A stretch of DNA of 5,737 nucleotides. Source: an uncultured Eubacteriales bacterium (GTDB taxonomy: Bacteria > Bacillota > Clostridia > Oscillospirales > Oscillospiraceae). Position 1 is the first letter of the stretch, and the number at the start of each line of letters is the position of its first letter. A program made the position numbers and the translations under genes. The notes under the pieces are model-generated. The model was given only the letters and a program-made list of their open reading frames with translations, searched no databases and was not told the DNA's origin. Shown piece by piece: positions 1 through 5,452 of this stretch. The stretch lies in contig URWG01000118.1 in assembly GCA_900551495.1 (NCBI GenBank), forward strand, positions 1 to 5,737. The letters run 5' to 3'.

Positions 1-58
1 GACGCGCCTTTGGCGCTATAAAAAGCTTTTCAAGCTTTTTAACAGATTCTGGTATCAC
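1..58 (-). CDS. Possible start of an unidentified gene, cut by the window edge
   Basis: A leftward reading frame opens with GTG at 58 and stays open for 19 codons to the edge, reading roughly (M)IPESVKKLEKLFIAPKAR. A GGAG ribosome site lies at 68-71, nine bases upstream, and a good leftward promoter (88-116) would give a 5' leader of only about 23 bases. Promoter, ribosome site and open frame together support a real gene start, co-oriented with the importer but separated from it by a terminator. The peptide is too short to identify and no function is proposed. The codons from 20 to 40 also form an inverted repeat (AAAAAGCTT, 3-base loop, AAGCTTTTT), so an untranslated structured leader is the main alternative. 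A plus-strand frame ending at TAA 74-76 is also open here but has no start in view. Confidence 0.35.
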   Translation of the reverse strand, partial: MIPESVKKLEKLFIAPKAR

Positions 59-87
59 AAGTTACCGCTCCGGTAATTTTTCTGTAT

Positions 88-116
88 ATTATACTCGCTT
101 CCCCCTTGTATTACAA
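88..116 (-). promoter_or_regulatory. Leftward sigma-A-type promoter for the gene beyond the left edge
   Basis: On the minus strand a TTGTAA -35 box (111-116) and a perfect TATAAT -10 box (88-93) are separated by exactly 17 bases. Transcription should begin near 81. The promoter lies just beyond the importer operon's terminator (128-176), so it starts a new transcription unit. The -35 box matches the consensus at four of six positions, which fits a regulated promoter of moderate strength. Confidence 0.6.
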
Positions 117-117
117 G
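105..117. promoter_or_regulatory. Perfect 6-1-6 palindrome over the -35 box, candidate operator
   Basis: CTTGTA-T-TACAAG is a perfect odd-length palindrome whose right arm is the -35 box of the leftward promoter. A protein bound here would block RNA polymerase, so repression is the simplest reading. TTGTA/TACAA arms occur in operators of several GntR-family repressors, but that resemblance is from memory and weak. No regulator gene is in view. Confidence 0.35.
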
Positions 118-127
118 AGAAAAACGC

Positions 128-176
128 AAAAAAATACAAAAAGTTCCGTTGCAGAGCTATGACCCTGCAACGGAAC
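128..176 (-). terminator. Rho-independent terminator of the ATPase-permease operon
   Basis: A perfect 12-bp stem (143-154 with 165-176, arm GTTCCGTTGCAG) encloses a 10-base loop. On the minus strand it is followed by TTTTT, then GTA and TTTTTTT. It starts 23 bases after the permease 2 stop codon, the normal place for an operon-ending terminator. On the plus strand the stem is not followed by a T-run, so termination is one-directional. Confidence 0.92.
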
Positions 177-199
177 GAAGAAATTCAGGAACAAACGCT

Positions 200-1192
200 T
201 CAGCGATCCTCGCGGAAGTAGGAAAGACCCAACGCCTCGGGCGGCTGCTTTTCCTTGTTGTTACGCATACTGGAGATGACCAGCACGATGACCGTAACGA
301 CATAGGGCAGAATCTTGTAAAGCTGGGTCGGGATCCAGGAGATTTGGAGACGGAGGTACAGGATCATCAGTGCGCCGAACAGCACCGAGCCCCAAATCGC
401 GGACAGCGGACGCCACATACAGAAGATGACGAGTGCAACAGCCAGCCAACCGACACCGGACAGACCCTCGTGGTTCCAAACGCAGCCGGCGATGGTGGTG
501 ATATAGACCATGCCGCCGATCGCGGAGATACCGCCGCCGATGACGGTCGCGAGGTACTTAAAGCGCGAAACGTTGATACCCGCTGCATCCGCCGTGGCGG
601 GAGATTCGCCGACCGAGCGCAGGTGCAGACCGGAGCGGCTCTTGTTCAGATACCAGAACAGGAAGACGGCAAGCAACAGTCCAAGATAGAAGAAGAAGCT
701 GTTGCCGAACAGAAGTGTTCCGACATACGGGATCTTCTGCAGGAAGGACGGGAACGGCGAGGCGATGAAGAAGCTCTTCAGCTCATTGCCGATGGCGACA
801 TAGCCGCCCTCGCTCACGCGCATGAATTCGCCGATGAACTGACCGACGCCCGTGCCGAAGATGGACAGCGCGAGACCGGTAACGTTCTGATTCGCGCGGA
901 GGGTGATGGTGATGAAGCTGAAGATCAGCGAGGCGAGCGCACCGGCGATAAAGGCGCACAGAATGGCGATCAGGATCGCGACATAGCCGTTGGGAGAGGA
1001 GGCGAGCTTTTCATAGTAGAACACGCCGCCCAAACCGACGGCACCGCCCATGAACAGGATGCCCTCAACGCCGAGGTTCAGGTTGCCGGACTTTTCCGTC
1101 AGGATCTCGCCGAGCGTACCGAACAGCAGGGGCGTGCCGTAAGTGATGGCTGCGACCAGCAGCGCGATAAACAGGGTCAGAAATTCATTCAT
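200..1192 (-). CDS. ABC importer permease 2, BMP/nucleoside type (NupQ/YufQ-like)
   Basis: Integral membrane subunit of 330 aa, expected to pair with permease 1 to form the translocation channel of a nucleoside-type ABC importer (BPD_transp_2 family, RbsC-like). Diagnostic motifs are visible: SGNLNLGVEG at residues 35-44, RANQNVTGLALSIFG at about 99-113, GLHLRSVGESPATADAAGIN at about 188-207, a WLAVALVIF block with WRPLSAIWGS near 250-268, and the family-typical C-terminus PPEALGLSYFRED. About eight to ten hydrophobic segments are spread through the chain (for example 4-23, 69-95, 163-182, 211-232, 289-308). The ATG overlaps the permease 1 stop as ATGA, and AAAGGAGG precedes it by ten bases, so translation is probably coupled. 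Length and motifs are normal and the gene looks intact. It is last in the operon, 24 bases before the terminator. In B. subtilis the matching role is NupQ (YufQ). The family call is firm; the transported substrate is inferred. Confidence 0.95.
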   Translation of the reverse strand: MNEFLTLFIALLVAAITYGTPLLFGTLGEILTEKSGNLNLGVEGILFMGGAVGLGGVFYYEKLASSPNGYVAILIAILCAFIAGALASLIFSFITITLRANQNVTGLALSIFGTGVGQFIGEFMRVSEGGYVAIGNELKSFFIASPFPSFLQKIPYVGTLLFGNSFFFYLGLLLAVFLFWYLNKSRSGLHLRSVGESPATADAAGINVSRFKYLATVIGGGISAIGGMVYITTIAGCVWNHEGLSGVGWLAVALVIFCMWRPLSAIWGSVLFGALMILYLRLQISWIPTQLYKILPYVVTVIVLVISSMRNNKEKQPPEALGLSYFREDR

Positions 1193-2283
1193 TTCGCAGC
1201 AGCCTCCTTTGCGGCTTTCTTGGAGCGGAAGATCATGCGGTAGTTGATGAAGAACTCACAGCCGAGCATACAGAACAGCAGCAGACCGATGATGATGTCC
1301 GAGATAGAAGCGGGGACGTTCAGCGCGGTTTGCAGCGTTTCCGCACCCTTGGTCAGGACCGCCAGCATCATGGAAATGGCGATCATGGCGAAGGCGTTGA
1401 GCTGGCTGAGCCATGCGACGGTGATGGAGGTGAAGCCGACGCCGTCCGCGACACCGTTATAAAGCGTGCCGTTTGCGCCGGAGGCAACGATGAAGCCGAC
1501 CAAGCCGCTGATGGCGCCGGAGAGGAACATGGTGCGCATCATGATAAAGCCGACGTTCATACCGGCATAGCGCGCGGTGTTCATCGAGTCACCGATGACG
1601 GCGATCTCGTAGCCGTGCTTGGAGTAGCGCATATAGATGAACATGAACACGACCAGCAGCAGCACGATGATCCAGCCGCAGTGGACGCCGAGGACCTTCG
1701 GCAGGCAGGCGGCGTTGTCAAACTGCGGGATGATCTGCGAGCCGGGGCGACCCTCCCACGGACCGCCCTGCAGCCACGAGACAATACCGATGATGATGTA
1801 GTTCATCATCAGGGTGAAGAGCGTTTCGTTGGTGTTCCACTTTGCCTTGAAGAAGGCGGGAATCAGACCCCAAATACCGCCCGCAAGCGCGGCAGCCAGC
1901 GCCATGACGATCAGCAGCACCACGGAGGGCAGCTTGTCCGACCAAAACAGAGCGAAATAGGTGGCTGCGATCGCGCCCGCAGTGATCTGACCCTCGGCAC
2001 CGATGTTCCAAAAGCGCATCTTGAAGCAGGGCGCAATGGCAAGCGCACAGCCGAGCAGCGGAACGGCGATCTTTACGGTCTGACGAATAGCGGTTTTTTT
2101 GCCGAGCGAGCCGGTGATCATGGTCGCATAGGCGCTGATGGGATTGTTGCCCGTAATGGCAATTGCAATCGAGCCGAGCAGCAGCGCGACAAGAATGGAG
2201 CCGAGGCGGATCGCCCAGATGCGGCTCTGCGGCATAACACCGCGTTTTGCCAGTCGGATCAGGGGCATTTTATTCTCTTTCAT
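1189..2283 (-). CDS. ABC importer permease 1, BMP/nucleoside type (NupP/YufP-like)
   Basis: Integral membrane subunit of 364 aa, partner of permease 2 in the channel (BPD_transp_2 family). Family landmarks are FWNIGAEGQ at 91-99, NETLFTLMMNYI at about 152-163, GDSMNTARYAGMNV at 231-244 followed by LSGAISGLVGF, and a late block of small and hydrophobic residues (283-340). The N-terminus is short and basic before the first membrane segment (about 24-44); the C-terminus is Lys/Ala-rich and probably cytoplasmic. The frame extends upstream to 2403, but the start at 2283 is preferred: AAGGAGG sits seven bases before it, the ATG overlaps the ATPase stop as ATGA, and MKENKMPLIRLAKRG fits the family N-terminus, whereas the extra 40 residues are only a shadow of the ATPase gene. 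B. subtilis NupP (YufP) plays the matching role. Nucleoside or purine uptake is inferred from the family. Confidence 0.94.
   Translation of the reverse strand: MKENKMPLIRLAKRGVMPQSRIWAIRLGSILVALLLGSIAIAITGNNPISAYATMITGSLGKKTAIRQTVKIAVPLLGCALAIAPCFKMRFWNIGAEGQITAGAIAATYFALFWSDKLPSVVLLIVMALAAALAGGIWGLIPAFFKAKWNTNETLFTLMMNYIIIGIVSWLQGGPWEGRPGSQIIPQFDNAACLPKVLGVHCGWIIVLLLVVFMFIYMRYSKHGYEIAVIGDSMNTARYAGMNVGFIMMRTMFLSGAISGLVGFIVASGANGTLYNGVADGVGFTSITVAWLSQLNAFAMIAISMMLAVLTKGAETLQTALNVPASISDIIIGLLLFCMLGCEFFINYRMIFRSKKAAKEAAAK
1203..1210 (-). promoter_or_regulatory. Ribosome binding site of permease 2, inside permease 1
   Basis: AAAGGAGG lies within the last codons of permease 1, ten bases before the permease 2 ATG. 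It supports the 1192 start, and with the ATGA overlap indicates re-initiation by ribosomes finishing permease 1. Confidence 0.8.
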
Positions 2284-3824
2284 TTTACTGCCTCCTTCCC
2301 GCCGACGCTCGTCATCAGCAGACCGATCTCTTCCTTGGTGGCGGTACGGGCATCGACAATGCCGCTGACCTTGCCCGCGCAAAGAACAAGAATTCGGTCG
2401 CACAGCTCCAGAAGCACGTCCAGGTCCTCGCCGACATACACGACGGCGACACCCTTCATCTTCTGATCCGTGAGCAGATTATAAATAGTATAGGATGTAT
2501 TGATGTCCAAGCCGCGAACGGCATAGGCGGTCATCAGAACGGTGGGCTCGGATGCGATCTCACGACCGACGAGCACCTTCTGCACGTTGCCGCCCGACAT
2601 CCGACGGACGGGGAAATCCGTACCGGGGGTGACGACCTCAAGATCGTTCCAAATCTTCTGCGCAAGCGCCTCTGGCTTCTTGCGGTTGACGAAAAGACCG
2701 CGACCGGAGCGCCAGCTGCGCAGCATCATGTTGCCGGTCATGCCCATCGAGCCGACAAGCCCCATGCCAAGGCGGTCCTCCGGCACGAACGCCAGCGCGA
2801 CGCCCGATTTCTTGATTTGCTTCGGCGTTTTGCCGACCAGCTCGTTGTCCACGCCGACCTCGGGGGAGTGGACGATGGAGCCTTCCGCGATGGGGTAAAG
2901 ACCGGCAATTGCCTCCAGCAGCTCTTTCTGACCGGAACCGGCGACACCCGCGATACCGAGAATCTCGCCGCCCATTGCGGTAAAGCTGACATGGTCCAAA
3001 CGGCTGACGCCCTCGGCGTCATAAACGGTCAGGTCCTTGACCTCGAGCTTCTTGACGGGGTTGTCATACTTCGGACGGTCGATATTCAGCGTGACCGCGT
3101 GACCGACCATCATGTCCGTCAGCGCCTGCGGGTTGGTCTCGGCGGTGTTGACGGTGCCGATGTACTGTCCCTTGCGGAGGACGGCGACCTTGTCGGAGAG
3201 CGCCATGACCTCGTTGAGCTTATGGGTGATGATGATGATTGCCTTGTTGTCCTCGCGCATATTCCGCAGCACGGCGAACAGCTTGTCCGTCTCCTGCGGC
3301 GTCAGAACGGCGGTCGGCTCGTCAAGGATCAGAATGTCGGCACCGCGATAAAGTACCTTGACGATCTCGACGGTCTGCTTCTGCGAAACCGACATATCGT
3401 AGATCTTCTGCGTCGGGTCAATGTCAAAGCCGTAACGGTCACAGATCTCCTTGACCTTCGCGTTGATCGCCTTCATGTCCAAACGGCGCCCCTCGTGGAG
3501 ACCGAGGACAATATTTTCCGCCGCGGTGAACACGTCCACGAGCTTGTAGTGCTGGTGGATCATGCCGATGCCGTGCGCATAGGCATCCTTCGGAGAGTGA
3601 ATGGTGATCGGCTTACCGTCGGCAAGAATCTCACCCTCATCCGGCAGATAAATGCCTGCAAGCATATTCATCAATGTGGTTTTGCCGCTGCCGTTCTCGC
3701 CCAGCAGGGAGAGAATCTCGCCGCGCCGCAAGCCCAGACTGATGTCGTTGTTGGCGACCACACTGCCGAACCGCTTGGTAATGTGTTTCAGTTCGATTGC
3801 GTAAACGGGATCCAAGGCTGTCAT
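2280..3824 (-). CDS. ABC importer ATPase with two fused nucleotide-binding domains (NupO/YufO-like)
   Basis: Cytoplasmic energy-coupling subunit, 514 aa, the usual length for the double-domain ATPases of nucleoside (NupO, RnsB) and sugar (RbsA, MglA) importers. Domain 1 has Walker A GENGSGKTT (42-50), Q-loop HQH (90-92), an unusual signature MSVSQ (144-148), Walker B ILILDEPT (164-171, Asp168 and Glu169) and H-loop His201. Domain 2 has a degenerate Walker A (GVAGSGQKE, 293-301), the PEDR motif (348-351), a good signature MSGGN (409-413), a Walker B region reading AYAVRGLD (433-440) without the Asp-Glu pair, and no H-loop His (VGEDLD, 464-469). The composite site made of domain 1 Walker motifs and the domain 2 signature should therefore be the active one. 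The start is uncertain: AAGGA abuts the ATG at 3824 with no spacing, but is eight bases from an in-frame TTG at 3815, which would give a 511-aa protein beginning (M)DPVYAIEL. First gene of its operon, with its own promoter at 3867-3895. BMP-type permeases and lipoprotein alongside favour nucleosides over sugars. Confidence 0.95.
   Translation of the reverse strand: MTALDPVYAIELKHITKRFGSVVANNDISLGLRRGEILSLLGENGSGKTTLMNMLAGIYLPDEGEILADGKPITIHSPKDAYAHGIGMIHQHYKLVDVFTAAENIVLGLHEGRRLDMKAINAKVKEICDRYGFDIDPTQKIYDMSVSQKQTVEIVKVLYRGADILILDEPTAVLTPQETDKLFAVLRNMREDNKAIIIITHKLNEVMALSDKVAVLRKGQYIGTVNTAETNPQALTDMMVGHAVTLNIDRPKYDNPVKKLEVKDLTVYDAEGVSRLDHVSFTAMGGEILGIAGVAGSGQKELLEAIAGLYPIAEGSIVHSPEVGVDNELVGKTPKQIKKSGVALAFVPEDRLGMGLVGSMGMTGNMMLRSWRSGRGLFVNRKKPEALAQKIWNDLEVVTPGTDFPVRRMSGGNVQKVLVGREIASEPTVLMTAYAVRGLDINTSYTIYNLLTDQKMKGVAVVYVGEDLDVLLELCDRILVLCAGKVSGIVDARTATKEEIGLLMTSVGGKEAVK
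2291..2297 (-). promoter_or_regulatory. Ribosome binding site that fixes the permease 1 start
   Basis: AAGGAGG lies in the last codons of the ATPase gene (encoding Lys-Glu of its C-terminus), seven bases before the ATG at 2283. It rules against the longer upstream start at 2403 and, with the ATGA overlap, implies translational coupling. Confidence 0.85.
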
Positions 3825-3834
3825 CCTTTCTGCG

Positions 3835-3850
3835 CCGCAGAATTCTGCGG
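3835..3850. promoter_or_regulatory. Perfect 16-bp palindrome in the ATPase leader, operator or hairpin
   Basis: CCGCAGAATTCTGCGG is perfectly self-complementary. It sits about 10 to 26 bases after the predicted transcription start and 11 bases before the ATG at 3824. As DNA it could be an operator blocking the promoter from downstream. As RNA it folds into a 6-bp stem with an AAUU loop close to the ribosome site. A third copy of the arm follows directly (CGCAG within CTGCGGCGCAG on the minus strand), so alternative pairings exist. Confidence 0.5.
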
Positions 3851-3866
3851 ATATTACTCTGAACCT

Positions 3867-3895
3867 ATTTTAGCACAAGTCGAAACCAATGTAAA
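3867..3895 (-). promoter_or_regulatory. Strong promoter of the ATPase-permease operon
   Basis: On the minus strand a TTTACA -35 box (3890-3895) and a TAAAAT -10 box (3867-3872) are exactly 17 bases apart; each matches the consensus at five of six positions. The -10 is preceded by TGC, an extended -10 element. The start should be near 3860, giving a leader of about 36 bases. Because a strong terminator (4011-4041) lies upstream, this promoter probably supplies most ATPase and permease mRNA. Confidence 0.8.
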
Positions 3896-3951
3896 TAAAA
3901 ACCCTTTGGTTAAAAATACAAAAATATTCAGTCAAAATTTGTGAAAAAAAT

Positions 3952-3976
3952 AAAATTTTTGGCTTCCTAAAATTTT
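3952..3976. terminator. Weak A+T-rich hairpin with T-runs, possible backup terminator
   Basis: AAAATTTTTGG and CCTAAAATTTT pair as an 11-bp stem with one mismatch and a 3-base loop. On the minus strand it is followed by TTTTATTTTTTT. It lies in the A+T-rich spacer between the binding-protein terminator and the ATPase promoter. With only two G-C pairs it is far weaker than the terminator at 4011-4041 and may simply be base composition. Confidence 0.25.
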
Positions 3977-4010
3977 TTGAGAATTGCAGGAGGGAAAAGT
4001 GCCGCTTGCA

Positions 4011-4041
4011 AATAAAAAGCAGGGCCGCCGAAGCGACCCTG
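4011..4041 (-). terminator. Rho-independent terminator after the binding-protein gene
   Basis: On the minus strand CAGGGTCGC and GCGGCCCTG form a 9-bp stem (4033-4041 with 4020-4028, one G-U pair) closed by a C(UUCG)G tetraloop, an especially stable loop, then C and TTTTTATTTG. It begins 18 bases after the stop codon. It separates the lipoprotein transcript from the ATPase operon; partial read-through cannot be excluded. Confidence 0.92.
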
Positions 4042-4059
4042 TGATAAGTAACTATGTGC

Positions 4060-5355
4060 TTAGCCGAAAGCGGAGTTCAGCCACTCGATGCCGTCAATGG
4101 ACAGCGCGAAGTACGGAGCGGACTGGAAGTAGGACTCGTGGAAAGCGCCGTCGAAGACAGCCTCTTCGGAGTCGGGAGTGAAGTCGCCGTCGGTATCCAG
4201 AGCGAAGGCATTGGTCAGTTCCTTGCCCTCGATGGTGAAGGTGCTGGTATCGAAAACCTGCAGTTCGCCGGAAGCGAGCTTTGCCTCGACCTCAGCCAGC
4301 TTCTCCGCAGTGCCTTCGGCGCAGATGGCCTCGTTGAGCTTGGTCAGGACGACCGCGCCGTCGCCGTAGCCCTTGCACCAATCCTGCGGGAACTCTTCAC
4401 CGTTAGCGACCGCACGGATGATCTCGGTGAAGTAGACGCTCCAGTCGATGCGGGTGCCGACGAGGGAAGCATCGGGAGCAACCTCGGTCATATCGTTGTT
4501 GTAGCCGGTGTGGAAAGCACCCTTGGTCTGCGCAACGGTAGCCGGGGTGGTGTTGTCGGAGTGCTGGGAGATGAGGACGCAGCCCATGTCGCACAGAGCG
4601 GAGGCGGCGTTGGCTTCCTCGGTAGCGTCGGACCAGGAGCCGACGAACTGAACCTTCATCGTCACGCTCGGGCAAACGCTGCGAGCGCCGAGGAAGTAAG
4701 AGGTGAAGCCGGAGATAACCTCTGCGAAGGAGAATGCGCCGACGTAGCCGATGACAGCCTGATCCTCAGTGATGTCGCCGTTGTCGATCATTTCCTGCAG
4801 CTTCATGCCTGCAACGACGCCGGCAAGATAGCGGCCCTCGTAGATATTGGCAAAAGCGTTGTGGGTGTTCTCAAGACCGTCGTTCCAGGAGCCCTGGTTG
4901 GTGCAGCCGACAAACTGAATGTCGGGATAGTCGGGAGCGACCTTGAGCATGAACTGCTCATGACCGAAGGAGTTGTTGATGATGAGCTGGCAGCCGGCTT
5001 CGGCAAGCTCAATGTTGGCTTCTTCGCACTTGGAGTCTTCGCCGATGTTCCACTTGACCATCCACTCGACATTGATGCCTTCCTTAGCGAGCGCTTCGGT
5101 GGCAGCTTCCTTGCCGCGGATGAAGTTGTAGGTGTAGCCGAGGTCGTTCTCGTCGCCGATGCAGATCAGACCGACCTTCACGGTTTTGCCTTCGCTGCCG
5201 CCGTCGTCCTCGGTGGGAGCGGGCTCGTCGCCGTTGTCCTCGGTCGGGGTGACGACATCGTTGCCTTCGGTTTCCTTGTTGGCATCGTCACCGCAGCCTG
5301 CGAAAATGCAAGCGACCATGGCGAGAACCAGCAGGAGAGCTAAGATCTTTTTCAT
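4060..5355 (-). CDS. BMP family (PnrA-like) substrate-binding lipoprotein of the importer
   Basis: Extracellular, membrane-anchored binding subunit of 431 aa that should capture a nucleoside or related purine and deliver it to the two permeases. The N-terminus is a lipoprotein signal: MKK, a hydrophobic stretch of Leu/Ala/Val, then FAGC with the probable lipidated Cys at 21 (Cys16 is a poorer second choice). Residues 22-57 are a flexible acidic linker rich in Asp, Glu, Thr and Gly. The periplasmic-binding-protein type 1 fold begins at KVGLICIGDENDLGY (60-74); other family landmarks are NNSFGHEQF (127-135), YPDIQFVG (143-150), YEGRYLAGVVAGM (172-184), IGYVGAF (202-208), VGSWSD (238-243), QHSDNTTP (264-271) and GYGDGAV (329-335). 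The start at 5355 is chosen because AAGGAGG lies seven bases upstream and the signal peptide begins there; the frame runs to ATG 5406, but that start has no ribosome site and falls in an inverted repeat. Eleven or more Cys is high for an exported protein and suits an anaerobe. Exact ligand unknown. Confidence 0.94.
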   Translation of the reverse strand: MKKILALLLVLAMVACIFAGCGDDANKETEGNDVVTPTEDNGDEPAPTEDDGGSEGKTVKVGLICIGDENDLGYTYNFIRGKEAATEALAKEGINVEWMVKWNIGEDSKCEEANIELAEAGCQLIINNSFGHEQFMLKVAPDYPDIQFVGCTNQGSWNDGLENTHNAFANIYEGRYLAGVVAGMKLQEMIDNGDITEDQAVIGYVGAFSFAEVISGFTSYFLGARSVCPSVTMKVQFVGSWSDATEEANAASALCDMGCVLISQHSDNTTPATVAQTKGAFHTGYNNDMTEVAPDASLVGTRIDWSVYFTEIIRAVANGEEFPQDWCKGYGDGAVVLTKLNEAICAEGTAEKLAEVEAKLASGELQVFDTSTFTIEGKELTNAFALDTDGDFTPDSEEAVFDGAFHESYFQSAPYFALSIDGIEWLNSAFG

Positions 5356-5362
5356 TATTTTT

Positions 5363-5369
5363 CCTCCTT
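5363..5369 (-). promoter_or_regulatory. Ribosome binding site of the lipoprotein gene
   Basis: AAGGAGG with a seven-base A-rich spacer to the ATG at 5355: near-ideal for a highly translated gene. It decides the start in favour of the signal-peptide Met. Confidence 0.9.
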
Positions 5370-5393
5370 GAATATAGTGCCGGCGGATACCGG

Positions 5394-5421
5394 TAGCGTG
5401 CAGCACTTTTACTGCACGCTA
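5394..5421. repeat. Inverted repeat, 10-bp perfect arms, at the start of the lipoprotein mRNA
   Basis: TAGCGTGCAG (5394-5403) and CTGCACGCTA (5412-5421) are perfect inverted copies separated by eight bases. They straddle the predicted transcription start (about 5417) immediately after the -10 box. It could be an operator for a dimeric regulator (arm centres 18 bp apart) or, if transcription starts at the outer arm, a 5' stem-loop that stabilises the mRNA. It has no T-run and is not a terminator. Confidence 0.6.
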
Positions 5422-5423
5422 TA

Positions 5424-5452
5424 ATCATACACAAAATTTGCTTCATACACAA
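5424..5452 (-). promoter_or_regulatory. Probable promoter of the lipoprotein gene
   Basis: On the minus strand TATGAT (-10, 5424-5429, five of six matches) lies 17 bases from TTGTGT (-35, 5447-5452, three of six). The poor -35 suggests dependence on an activator or modest strength. The leader would be about 60 bases, too short for a riboswitch. Position and spacing make this the best candidate in the gap, but it is less certain than the ATPase promoter. Confidence 0.5.
5425..5452. repeat. Two direct copies of TCATACACAA, 18 bp apart, over the promoter
   Basis: Identical 10-base copies occur at 5425-5434 and 5443-5452. One overlaps the -10 box and the other contains the -35 box of the lipoprotein promoter. 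An 18-bp period puts the copies on nearly the same DNA face after about 1.7 turns, which is not a perfect helical phase. They may be regulator half-sites or a by-product of the promoter boxes. Confidence 0.45.

Noticed and set aside
19..41. AAAAAGCTT-TTC-AAGCTTTTT hairpin as a terminator
   Set aside because: A+T-rich with only two G-C pairs, and it coincides with the Lys/Leu codons of the probable left-edge gene. Kept only as an alternative reading.
149..1243. 364-aa plus-strand open frame opposite permease 2
   Set aside because: Shadow of the true gene. The product is rich in Asp, Glu, Arg and Gln with no motifs, and it runs through the operon terminator stem.
2284..2403. Longer permease 1 start giving 404 aa
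   Set aside because: The extra 40 residues lie inside the ATPase gene and are not family-like; the start at 2283 has AAGGAGG and the ATGA overlap.
1330..2466. 378-aa plus-strand open frame opposite permease 1
   Set aside because: Antisense shadow caused by G+C-rich third codon positions; His/Asp/Gly-rich, no ribosome site, no recognisable domain.
2247..3944. 565-aa plus-strand open frame opposite the ATPase
   Set aside because: Long, but the opposite strand has unmistakable Walker motifs. The frame crosses the ATPase promoter and palindrome and has no supporting signals.
4054..5343. 429-aa plus-strand open frame opposite the lipoprotein gene
   Set aside because: Gly/Val/Asp-rich antisense shadow; the minus strand has a signal peptide, lipobox and BMP motifs.
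5356..5406. Longer lipoprotein start at 5406
   Set aside because: No ribosome site, would bury the signal peptide, and overlaps the inverted repeat at the transcript start.
5356..5417. Purine riboswitch upstream of the lipoprotein gene
   Set aside because: The leader is about 60 bases and shows only a simple hairpin, too small for a known purine aptamer plus expression platform.
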